Assembly (NCBI RefSeq): GCF_000497045.1
Contig: NW_015961948.1
Coordinates: 1,178,001 to 1,242,000 of the forward strand
Direction of reading: 5' to 3'
Length of the DNA: 64,000 nucleotides
DNA from: Kalmanozyma brasiliensis GHG001
Lineage: Eukaryota > Basidiomycota > Ustilaginomycetes > Ustilaginales
Shown here one piece after another: positions 10,469 to 19,610 of the stretch. The stretch's first letter is position 1. Each line of letters starts with the position of its first letter. A program made the translations under genes and the position numbers. The notes under the pieces were generated by a model, which made no database searches, was not told the origin of the DNA, and saw only the letters and a list, made by a program, of their open reading frames with translations.

Positions 10469-10949
10469 CTGAGACAGACTGAGGTACGACGATGGCCAGA
10501 GGTAGGGAAAGTTTGGGGAAGGGAGGGAAAGGGACGTCAAAGTCGACCCAGCCCGACGTGGAATCGAGTCCGTGCGCAAGCAGCTGCGCGGATGTGGAGG
10601 ATTCTGAGCTCAATATGAATGAACCCAGAAGAATGGAAACGGGAAAAAGGGGACGAGAAAATGCTTCGGAAGGCGGACGTCCTCATGGTGACATTCATGT
10701 CTGCTTCATGTTCTTGCGAGCACAAGTCAGCATGATTGAGGCAGAGTACTGCTGACCCCGTCAACTCAGCTCACTTGTGCTAGGCTGCAGCTGTATGCGC
10801 TCGTTCTCACACGATGAAGTGAATATGACAATCATTGTTACGAAGACAAAGCAGGCCAATTACAGTAGGCCGGGAACGGATCAGAGCAGAACGGACAGGA
10901 ACAGAAAGCGGAAAATGTGTGTACAGCTCGCACATCATGTGGTCGAGCG
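10469..10949. other. Intergenic region between a promoter and the cutinase 3' end
   Basis: This 0.48-kb stretch contains the promoter/5' UTR of the unknown 508-aa protein and the 3' flank of the cutinase gene, both on the minus strand. I see no RNA gene, repeat or additional coding sequence. Confidence 0.5.
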
Positions 10950-11618
10950 TTAAGACTGCAGCTTCTTGATAGCGAAGTTGGCGCCCATGGTCTGGACGTT
11001 GGAGTTGTACGGGTAGGAGAGGTGCTGGGCGTTGATGCCGAAGCCGTGGGTGGTGTCGCAGACGCCGTCGCCGTAGATGCAAATGTCGAGGGTCTTGGAG
11101 ACCCAGTTGGACGGGATACCTGCTTCGAAGGCCTGCAGGCCGCGGACGTTGGCAGTGGTCTTGCCGCCGTTACCATCGACGTTGCTGGCCAGGCCGGGCT
11201 GGTGCTCGGGGTTTCCAATGAGAACGACACCCTTGACAGCGTTGAAAGCGGCGCCAGTGAGCATAGGCATGGCGTTGCATGTAGCAGCAGCGCCCTGAGA
11301 GTAGCCCTCGAGAATGAAGCACGTGCTGGGGTCAGCAGCGAGGCTCGTCTGGACCTTGTTGACAATGTCGGCGGTTCCAATGGTCGAGACCTGCGAGGCG
11401 TCGGCAGGGTAGACAGTGTCGTACTCGGTACCGCCACGGACGGCGGAGAAGATGCGCGAGTTCATGGAACGGAACCCGGCCGAGGGGCCTTGAGGTTCTC
11501 CTGTACCGCGCGTGTCGATGATGATGTACTTGGAGCAGCCAGCGCGCTTCTCGATCGGGGCGGCAAGGGCGCCGACGGCAGCAAGGACAAAGGTGAGCAG
11601 AGTCGATTGGAAGAGCAT
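10950..11618 (-). CDS. Secreted cutinase-family esterase
   Basis: The 222-aa product is a complete cutinase, an alpha/beta hydrolase that cleaves cutin and other aliphatic polyester bonds outside the cell. Residues 1-20 are a signal peptide (hydrophobic core to ALAA). K24-R25 form a Kex2-type processing site just before the mature AGCSKY start. The catalytic triad is visible: S107 in GYSQG, D184 in GDGVC and H199 in AQHLSY. Cysteines C28, C100, C180 and C187 fit the two family disulfides. The mature length of about 197 aa matches the compact cutinase-like esterases of Pseudozyma and Cryptococcus yeasts. It is divergent from the beta-glucosidase gene across a 3-kb gap. A TATATA element lies about 130 bp upstream. 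Confidence 0.93.
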   Translation of the reverse strand: MLFQSTLLTFVLAAVGALAAPIEKRAGCSKYIIIDTRGTGEPQGPSAGFRSMNSRIFSAVRGGTEYDTVYPADASQVSTIGTADIVNKVQTSLAADPSTCFILEGYSQGAAATCNAMPMLTGAAFNAVKGVVLIGNPEHQPGLASNVDGNGGKTTANVRGLQAFEAGIPSNWVSKTLDICIYGDGVCDTTHGFGINAQHLSYPYNSNVQTMGANFAIKKLQS

Positions 11619-11743
11619 CTTGACTGGCTATTCAAACAGGGGAGAGGGAGGATGTCTTGAGGAGTGCGTGTCTTTGAGAGTGTGCTTGGAGAGGAGAGCT
11701 TGGGATGTGTGGAATGAGGCGATATCAGTCAAAACAGCCTGGC

Positions 11744-11751
11744 ATATATAG
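11744..11751 (-). promoter_or_regulatory. Candidate TATA box of the cutinase gene
   Basis: ATATATGC-type sequence (TCTATATATGCC on the minus strand), about 130 bp upstream of the cutinase ATG. This is a plausible distance for a TATA-driven inducible fungal promoter with a UTR of about 90-100 nt. Confidence 0.5.
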
Positions 11752-12759
11752 ACTTACGATGCTGACGAGGACTACTACGAAAGAGGTTGCTCATATGCGC
11801 GCCGGGCAGGATCGACAGCTGCCATTGGCTGGACGCCTGCCTTGATTGCATGACCGCGGTACAATCGAGGCATTCATGCGGTAGCTTGAGGGGAAGCTGG
11901 TCAAGACTGAGTAGACACTGTAAGCTGCGCTCTCAGACAGACAGTTGATAACCCTCACGGCATGGATGGACCGGAAACCATTGTGACCGGCATCTCGATG
12001 CTTGCCGGTACGATGTCGATCCACCTGAAGGAGCTTGAGTCTGGTCGGAGGGATGGGTAGTTACTGCCGACTGGCACTAAGCTCAAGGTAGGCTGACCTT
12101 GCATGAAGATCTGATAAGACGAGTCAGTCCGACAATAAGGGCTGAACGGAAGGCTCGATGCCGCCCAATGGAGTGACGAGCACGAGCAGCTGGTGGCGGC
12201 AAGCTTGTTCGAAACGATCAAGCTTGAGGGACTTGGGCGAGCTGCGGCAGAGTGCAAACCGAGGCTAACGTGCACAATGGTAGTTGGGTTCGCAGCTTAG
12301 TGCAAATCATGCTGCAAGACCACCTGCCGGCAACGTTGTGCCCGGTGACGATCGTGAAGGACCATCGAGACCGTGCTTGCTCGGCACTTTGTTCTCGCGC
12401 TAGTATTCCGCGGATCTAGCTGTTGATCTCCTTCAGATTTTGCGGGGTAGAATGTCAGCAAAGACGGTCAATGGGGCGAAGCAAGGGCCAGGAACCATCT
12501 CTGCGGCAACACGCAGCAAGGTCAGCTGTTGGCAGCAGACCGCGACGCGAGCGTTGCTCAACTCTGAGAGACAAACTCGCGGGCGCAATGGGTCCGGTCC
12601 GTCGGCAGCATGTGCTGCAGCCATGGAGCTCGCGAATGCTCGTGACAACGCAGGTAACTTAGGCTGAGTCGGATCGACCATTCCGCTCAGCCCACCGTTC
12701 CGACGTCAGAAGCGTGATGGTTCCGTGGTTGGCGCCATTGTCTAACGATCATGGGTGTG

Positions 12760-12780
12760 GTGACAAACGTTATTTGTCAC
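12760..12780. repeat. Perfect 8-bp inverted repeat GTGACAAA-N5-TTTGTCAC
   Basis: The arms GTGACAAA and TTTGTCAC are exact reverse complements separated by CGTTA. The dyad is not followed by a T-run and lies over 1 kb from either gene start. A dimeric transcription-factor site is more likely than an RNA hairpin. Function is unknown. Confidence 0.6.
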
Positions 12781-14688
12781 TGCCTTAGCGCCAAAATTGC
12801 GCCCCACCCGACCTCGGCAAGCGCGACCACGTTTCGAAACCGACACTGTATCGGCTCTTGGTTTGAGCGAATCGCAGCGCCGCACTCCGTGACATCCGTG
12901 CATCCAAAGGGGCTGATTGGCCATGTGACTCCGACGCTTCATCCGACGGATCGGATCGCGACCCGAGCAACAGACGTGATAGATCGGGGAAAGGAGACCC
13001 GGCCGACACGGCTCTCTGCTTGTCTCACCAACCAGCACATGTGGAAGTGGTAGTGTCAGCGCATCGCATGTTCCGGGCGCTTGGTCGTCTGAAAGCCCAG
13101 CTGAGGTCGCAATTCTTCAGGTCTTTCCGAGGCCACAGGTCGTGTCTTGCGGCTGCTTGCCGTCGTGCGTCTTGACCGATTCGACTCGCAATCGTGGGAG
13201 GATGTCAGATCGTCTCGGTTCTTCCTTCAACAGCAGCAGACTCGATCGCACGAGAACGCACAACGAGCAAAAGCTTGGACCAAGGGAAGGTGATTGGGAC
13301 GCACTTCTGTTTTAGCGTGGGATTGAGCTGCTAAGCGAACTGCGTGCAGTCACCGGCGAGATGGTTTGACGCATAGCTTTGGCAGATGCAACTTTGCATT
13401 GTTGAATTCGGCTGGCACCGGCGACCGTTTCGCTAAGCGCTTCCAGTCTTCTCGCGGGAATCTCTCCAAATTCACACAGCTCGCATATCCTAGCGAAGTC
13501 CAAGCCCGCAAATCTCTCTTGCTTCGGTGCTTTGATGATGCTGCACACCACGCTGCTCACCCAACAAGCGTAGACACAAGCTACAGAACGCGCTTTCGAC
13601 GTTTCTTTTCACCTGACGGCGCGTACAGCTTGGTGGAATGCAGATCTGTCTCGGAGAGAAAAAGAAGAAAAAATCCGACTCCGCTGCTTCCTTTTGATTC
13701 TGAACTCAGACGGGATGCCGATCTGCCGCCGCTTGTCCAAAAGTCGCGAATGCATACCCGAGCAAGCGCGGCCATTTGCAAACTGCGTATGAGCTCACCG
13801 CATAGCTCGCTTCGGCCATCTCCTGTACCATGACACACGCGCAGAGTCGACTCACTCGGCGACTGTCTACTCTTTCCCGCCTGCTTCTCGCTATACGATT
13901 CTGCATCACGGCGCCTTTTTCGAGGCGCACCCCAATTTCACACCGGTCAATTCTTCGGAGACGTGATGTGCGCCAAAAAGCCAAGATGGCAGCATTCCTG
14001 TCTCGTTTAGCGACTCTCCAAGCGCCATGTCTGGCTGAACTTTCTTTACCCTCTTTCTTCGCCAGAGTTGCGTCTATGCAGCGTCGTTCCGCCGCTTCTG
14101 CTTCCGCCGCCGTTGGCTTCTGCCGCTGACCACGGCACTGCCCCTTCCGCGCCAGCCTGGCGAGTCGTTCCTCTTCTCATCTCGCTAGCAGTAGACCGCG
14201 TGCTTCAATGCCTCATTTTCCCCTCGCTTGCTCCATCAAAGGCCTTGGCGCTGTACCAAGCGTTGGTTTATGGGCACGTCACTTGTCATCTTGCCGGTGA
14301 CTTTTGCCAGCGTCTCGGCTTAGAGTGAATCGTGCCGTCATGGAATGCTCACGGCTTCGCAAATTGTCATTCCTTCGTGCTGTACCACTGACTGCGCCGT
14401 CTTCTAGAAGTGGGTCGGTGCAAATCTCAAAATTGGGCTTCTTTCGCTCGCCGGTGAATTTGCGCAGCCGTCTTCTGCATGGGCCCCCACAGAAATGAGC
14501 GCTTCGATCCCCGCTTTTTGACATAGCGCATCAATGGCCAGAAACAATGCGCAGCTCATTTTGACCTCATCAACCGGTCACCTCTTGCCTCCTCCTCCAC
14601 CATCATCCCTCCTTCTTCGGCCACACGAGGACCATCAGAAGAACATCATTCACTTTTCACTCGATCGTCTCTTCTGTGAACGGTCAAG

Positions 14689-17145
14689 ATGAAATTTTTC
14701 ACACTCTTGCCGCTGGCAGTCCTAGCCTGCGCAGGATCCAGTCTGGCAGGCAGCGCACAGCCCGACTACCAACAGCTCTTCGCAGAAAGAGAAGTCGACA
14801 GCCCAGCACACTTCCTCGAGCGACGTCAGCAAGGTATCGGGGGCGCTGGAGGCAACGGTCCCGGCTATCAGACCGTACCCAGTGTTCCCTTCGATGGTAA
14901 CGACTCCCTCCCCTACTCGCCATCCTTCTACCCAACGCCTCAGACTCAGGGAACCACCCAGAAGTGGAAAGACGCCATCGGCAAAGCTCGCGAGTATCTT
15001 CAGCAATTCAACCAGACGGAGAAGGTGATCCTCACCACCGGATCGGGATGGACTCGTGGACCTTGCGTCGGCAACATCTCGCCCATACCTCGTGTCAACT
15101 TCCCAGGTCTGTGTCTCATGGACGGTCCAGCCGGCGTACGAGGTATCGACCGTGTCACTTCTTTCCCCGACGCCATCACCGTAGCAGCTTCTTTCGATCG
15201 TGACCTCATGTATAAGCGTGCTCACGCTATGGGCGAAGAGTTCAAGACCAAGGGTGCCAACATCTGGCTCGGTCCCATGATGAACCTCGCCCGCTCTCCC
15301 GAGGGCGGTCGATCATGGGAAGGCTTCGGTGCTGATCCTTACCTAAGCGGCGAGGGCTCTTACTTCTCCGTTCTCGGCGCACAAGATGCGGGTGTTCAGG
15401 CCAACCTCAAGCACTACATCAACAACGAGCAGGAACACTTCCGTAACGAGGGTAGCTCCAACCTCGACGCTCGTACCGAACGCGAGCTCTACCAGCACCC
15501 ATTCATGAGAGGCATTCAGGCCGGCGCCGCCAGTACGATGTGTAGCTATAATCTCCTAAATAATAGCTGGGCGTGCCAAAACTCAGAGCTGCTCAACAAC
15601 CGTCTCAAGACGGAGCTCCAGTTCCCGGGCTACGTGCTGTCGGACTGGGGTGCTCAGCATGCCGGCGTGGCGACTGCCAATGCCGGTCTGGACATGACCA
15701 TGCCTGGTGATATCACTTGCTGCTCGCGTCAGGAGGGATCTCTATGGGGCGGCAACCTCACCATGGCTGTCAACAATGGGTCCGTCGAGAGCACTCGCCT
15801 CGACGACATGGCCACTCGTATCCTGGCCGGTTGGTTCCTCCTTGGACAGGACCAAGGCTACCCCGAGCCCAACTTCAACTTCTTCGACAAGAAAGATCCT
15901 GCCACCAACCAGTTCGTCGATGCGACTGCGGATCACTACAAGGTTGCTCGAGAGGTCGCCAGCGCCGGTACAGTCTTGCTTAAGAACCATCGCAATGCTT
16001 TGCCTCTCAACAAGCCTCGCACCATGGCTGTCGTTGGTTCTGACGCTGGTCCTCTCTATCAGGGCGCCAACTACTGGCCTGACCGCGCTCAGAATGGCGG
16101 ACTGCCCTATGGTACCCTCGGTCAGGGCTGGGGATCGGGCTCGACCGACTACTCCTACTTCTTCTCGCCCTACGAGTCGCTGCAAGCACGCGCCCGAAAG
16201 GACCGCACCGACATGCAGTGGAACTTTGACGACTACAACATCGCTCAGAGTGTCATGATCGCCAACATGACCGACGTTGCTCTCGTGTTCGTCAGCGCCG
16301 AGAGTGGTGAGGGCTACATCATCGTTGACAACAACGAGGGAGACCGCAACAACCTGACGCTCTGGAACCAAGGCGAGCAGCTCATTCGCAATGTGACGGC
16401 TGTCAACAATAACACGGTCGTTATTGTCCACTCGGTCGGCGCTGTCGACATGGAGAGCTTCGCCGAGAACCCCAACGTGACTGCGATTGTCTGGGCCAAC
16501 CTGCCCGGCAGTGAGAGCGGCCGCGCTCTCGTCGATGTTCTGTACGGAGACTTCAACCCCAGCGGTCGTCTGCCCTATACCATCGGCAAGAACCGCACGG
16601 ACTACTCTGCCGACGTGCTCTACTACAACGACACCGTCACACCACAGATCAACTACACCGAGAAGCTCAATATTGACTACCGCCATTTCGATGCCAAGAA
16701 CATCGAGCCGCGCTACGAGTTTGGCTACGGTCTATCGTACACCAAGTTTGACTACTCGGGCGCTTGGACGCAACAAGTCGGACATGCAGACAACAGCTGG
16801 TGGGGGTCGTCGAATGCATCCACCGGTCTTCCCGACTGGCTCTTCCAGCCCAAGTACGAGGTCACCTTCTCCCTCACCAACTCGGGCAGCTGCGACGGTC
16901 ACGAGGTGTGGCAAGCTTATCTTGAGTTCCCTCGTTCGGCTGGCGAACCACCCAAGGTGCTGCGCAACTTTGGCCGTGAAAAGATCTGCAAGGGCGACAC
17001 CAAGGAGGTCAAGTTCACGCTGAGCCAGTACGATGTGTCGTACTGGTGCAATGAGCTGCAGCAGTGGATTCAGCCGGAGGGCAAGTTCAAGGTGGTCATT
17101 GGCGCTTCGTCGAGGGACATTCGCCAGGCTGTCGTGCTCAATTAG
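14689..17145 (+). CDS. Secreted beta-glucosidase, glycoside hydrolase family 3
   Basis: This 818-aa enzyme hydrolyses terminal beta-glucosyl residues from cellobiose and oligosaccharides. A signal peptide is visible (KFFTLLPLAVLACAGSSLA). The GH3 N-terminal barrel starts near residue 95, with GPCVGN, PGLCLMDGPAGVRG and the substrate-binding KHYINNEQEHFRN. The catalytic nucleophile is D319 in VLSDWGAQHAG. In the C-terminal domain E541 in ESGEGYI...NEGDRNNL is the likely acid/base by family comparison. A fibronectin-III-like domain closes the protein (YEFGYGLSYTKF, VTFSLTNSG). Many NxS/T sequons are consistent with secretion. Length and domain order match full-length fungal bglA-type enzymes. 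The start is the only ATG before the signal peptide. Confidence 0.95.
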   Translation: MKFFTLLPLAVLACAGSSLAGSAQPDYQQLFAEREVDSPAHFLERRQQGIGGAGGNGPGYQTVPSVPFDGNDSLPYSPSFYPTPQTQGTTQKWKDAIGKAREYLQQFNQTEKVILTTGSGWTRGPCVGNISPIPRVNFPGLCLMDGPAGVRGIDRVTSFPDAITVAASFDRDLMYKRAHAMGEEFKTKGANIWLGPMMNLARSPEGGRSWEGFGADPYLSGEGSYFSVLGAQDAGVQANLKHYINNEQEHFRNEGSSNLDARTERELYQHPFMRGIQAGAASTMCSYNLLNNSWACQNSELLNNRLKTELQFPGYVLSDWGAQHAGVATANAGLDMTMPGDITCCSRQEGSLWGGNLTMAVNNGSVESTRLDDMATRILAGWFLLGQDQGYPEPNFNFFDKKDPATNQFVDATADHYKVAREVASAGTVLLKNHRNALPLNKPRTMAVVGSDAGPLYQGANYWPDRAQNGGLPYGTLGQGWGSGSTDYSYFFSPYESLQARARKDRTDMQWNFDDYNIAQSVMIANMTDVALVFVSAESGEGYIIVDNNEGDRNNLTLWNQGEQLIRNVTAVNNNTVVIVHSVGAVDMESFAENPNVTAIVWANLPGSESGRALVDVLYGDFNPSGRLPYTIGKNRTDYSADVLYYNDTVTPQINYTEKLNIDYRHFDAKNIEPRYEFGYGLSYTKFDYSGAWTQQVGHADNSWWGSSNASTGLPDWLFQPKYEVTFSLTNSGSCDGHEVWQAYLEFPRSAGEPPKVLRNFGREKICKGDTKEVKFTLSQYDVSYWCNELQQWIQPEGKFKVVIGASSRDIRQAVVLN

Positions 17146-17967
17146 TGTAATGCTTCTAGTCTACAAGCATGCTTCCATCTCACTCATGAACAATCTCATT
17201 CGCATTCCTACATCCCATTGCCATGGTCTGATATCTGAGCGCCACGAAGCTGTGCAACACGACCTGTCCTCGGGCATGGCAGCTCGTCACCACTCGGGCT
17301 CGTATGAAGTGTGCAGATGTTAGAGCCGGCCGACGACTTAAGGAAGAGGCTGCGAGTCGCGTTGATTGCAGGACAGGGTCCTGTCAGAATTTTGAACGGA
17401 GAGAAAGTTTTTCCCTCGACGCGAGAGCGACTCTGCAGAGCGGGGGGCGCCAGGGTGCAGCTCCGACATCCGAGCTTGCGGGAGCATTCTCTACCAAGCC
17501 GCACACCATCATCATACGACGACTTGAAAAGTAGACGGAAACCAACGGCGCTCATTCCACATCAGACTATCATCAGCATAGCTACAGATCAAGTGCTCAA
17601 CACCTTCGACGACTGCCGAAGGGCGTTCAGAACGCTGCTGCAGAAGGCAAGCTCGTCATTAGAGCAGGCTTTTTCTGGCCTTATACCGACGCCGCCGATT
17701 CATCAAGAATCTCGCTTTGACACGGTTCTCGAGGACACGCTGCAACAGCAGTCGCTACACCAGCTAGTGCTCCTCCGCGTACTTCTCGACTAGACTCGAG
17801 TGACCGGCTCACACGAAGGCCAAATTGCAACACTCGTAGGCAGTCTCGTTGACCAAATACCAGCTTCTCGAACTCGGGCCATTGACCTCGCCCTCTCGCT
17901 CATCAAAGCCTCACATCGAGGTCGTTTCACCACGCAACCCATCGATTCACACCTCATTTCAGCCAAG
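17146..17967. other. Intergenic region
   Basis: This 0.82-kb stretch holds the 3' flank of the beta-glucosidase and the promoter/5' UTR of the PP4 regulatory subunit gene. Open frames here, including one at 17311-17793 (+), show no motif or homology I can recognise. The frame of the next gene is open back to 17800 without homology. Confidence 0.5.
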
Positions 17968-19362
17968 ATGACCTCTGAAACGCTCCACGACCCCTCCCCG
18001 ACAACCTCCTTCACCCCCTCCCACCTCGCGACCCTCCAACACATCGCATCGACCGACGAATACCTCCCGGACTCACCCTCCTCATCCTCCCGCTCGTACG
18101 ACTGGCCCTCACTTCGGGACGCCATCAAGCACCGCATCCGTTCGTGTCTCGACTCGTTCGCCTCACGTCCGCTATCTCTGCATCCGGCGACAGCGCTCGT
18201 TCCTTACATGAAAGACGGTGAAGATCTAGAACGAACGTGGGAGCGTGCGGATGCGGGCATGCTCTGTCTCGACTCCGAGGGCAAACCTCAACTTCCCCTC
18301 GAACCCGTCGACCCGATCGAGTCCACCGAGGAGGATGGCACGCAGTACGATTACCGCTCCAACACCGTCCTGCCGGAAGGAACGGTGCATCCGCCCTTCG
18401 TACATCGTGCCGACATTCAGAACTTCTACCCCACCAAACGGCCGCTTACCGAAACGACGGTGAAGGCGCTAAGCGAGGAGCAGCGGGACGGGCAGACGAG
18501 GTTGCTGTTTGGTATGCTGGACGAGTTTGATCTGCAACCGCCGTTTACGATCCAACGCCTGTGCGAATTGCTTGTCGAGCCGACGAAGCACTACAACGAC
18601 CCGCTCAAGTGGGTTTGCGCCATCCAGCGGTGTCTTTCCGTGACTGCGACGAGGGACGCGTTCCCGATCAGCCCCGTTCAGGCTCCGGTGGGCGTTGTTG
18701 CGGTGAACGGCCACGCGGAAGACGCAGCCCCGATGTCAGAAGGCGAGCTGGACCGTATGGATGGTCTCCCACCCGCAAGGTCGAGGAGCTCAAGCGTGAG
18801 TGTCGGAGCAGAACCGCTGTTCTCGCCCATTCCCTTCGTTGTGCGGGACGAAAACGGCGTGGGGGAAGAGCACATTCCGGACCTCGAGTTGGGCGGGGCG
18901 GATCGCACGACAGCCCCAGAAGGTGTGGCGAAGGAGGTGCTCGCCCCGGCACCTGTCAGCACAGAAACGGAGTCCACACAGCCAGAGGCAGAGGTGGATG
19001 AGCAGATGGGGGAAGCGTCAGAAGAGGCACCAGCGATCGCGTCTACAGCGCCGGCGAGCGAGGACAGCATCGCAGCTGCGGTGGACGCTACCACCCTTCC
19101 CACCCCGGCACCAGCCCCAGCTGCGGTCCCGAGCGGGCCAACCGAGCCGTTGGGCGTACCAGCAGGCCAAGTGGACGAGGTGGACAACCCAACAAACACG
19201 GTCAACGCGCTCACCTCCACCACTACCACTCCTGCTGAGAGTGCGACTGGGAGCCTGGCACCAACCACTCAGGGAGCGGCAGAGGACGAAGCGGAAGACA
19301 AGGAGGAGGAAGGACGCTCCACAAAACGTCGAAAGAGCGTCGCTTCCATTCACGATGCCTAG
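17968..19362 (+). CDS. Protein phosphatase 4 regulatory subunit 2 (PPP4R2/Psy4-like)
   Basis: The 464-aa product begins at the ATG at 17968 (AAGATG). Upstream in-frame codons are not conserved-looking. The N-terminal 220 residues carry the PPP4R2 fold: helical HLATLQHIAST, YDWPSLRDAIKHRI, FVHRADIQNFYPTKRPL and the family signature PPFTIQRLCELLVEPTKHY followed by KWVCAIQRCLSV. The remaining half is disordered, acidic and Ala/Pro/Thr-rich, ending in a basic STKRRKS sequence that could be a nuclear signal. PPP4R2 targets the PP4 catalytic subunit in DNA-damage and splicing-related dephosphorylation. It converges with the next gene, 248 bp between stops. Confidence 0.85.
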   Translation: MTSETLHDPSPTTSFTPSHLATLQHIASTDEYLPDSPSSSSRSYDWPSLRDAIKHRIRSCLDSFASRPLSLHPATALVPYMKDGEDLERTWERADAGMLCLDSEGKPQLPLEPVDPIESTEEDGTQYDYRSNTVLPEGTVHPPFVHRADIQNFYPTKRPLTETTVKALSEEQRDGQTRLLFGMLDEFDLQPPFTIQRLCELLVEPTKHYNDPLKWVCAIQRCLSVTATRDAFPISPVQAPVGVVAVNGHAEDAAPMSEGELDRMDGLPPARSRSSSVSVGAEPLFSPIPFVVRDENGVGEEHIPDLELGGADRTTAPEGVAKEVLAPAPVSTETESTQPEAEVDEQMGEASEEAPAIASTAPASEDSIAAAVDATTLPTPAPAPAAVPSGPTEPLGVPAGQVDEVDNPTNTVNALTSTTTTPAESATGSLAPTTQGAAEDEAEDKEEEGRSTKRRKSVASIHDA

Positions 19363-19610
19363 CACCTCCTTGTCGCATTGCAATCACACCCTCATCACAC
19401 TGCTTGTCACACTCGAAACCTGACCCACTGCTGGCTGATCGAAGACCAAATGTGCATGCATTGCGACAAACCTGATGCTCCCTCTCGAGCCGCTTATCTT
19501 GAGCTGCTGCTCGACCGATGCGAAGCGTCTTCCACTCCTCCCTGAGCCTGACCCTCCGCATCGCAGCCAAGACCGTTCCGATGTCACTCTCCACCTGTAT
19601 CGCGACCCGC

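Larger units (their letters stand above)
11619..14688. other. 3-kb regulatory region between divergent secreted hydrolases
   Basis: No convincing gene is present: all open frames are under 160 codons, lack motifs and overlap each other on both strands. The stretch must hold the promoters of the cutinase (-) and the beta-glucosidase (+). It contains a perfect 8-bp inverted repeat at 12760-12780. It also contains sequences matching the CreA/Mig1 consensus SYGGRG (GCGGGG at 12442-12447, and CCCCAC at 12802-12807 and 14485-14490). Single SYGGRG matches are common by chance, so regulation by carbon source is only a suggestion. A lineage-specific non-coding transcript cannot be excluded. Confidence 0.5.

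Noticed and set aside
13366..13833. 155-codon frame in the cutinase-beta-glucosidase gap
   Set aside because: It has no domain, signal peptide or supporting context, and competing frames exist on the other strand.
17311..17793. 160-codon frame upstream of the PP4 subunit gene
   Set aside because: It has no motif, mixed composition and lies in the expected promoter/5' UTR.
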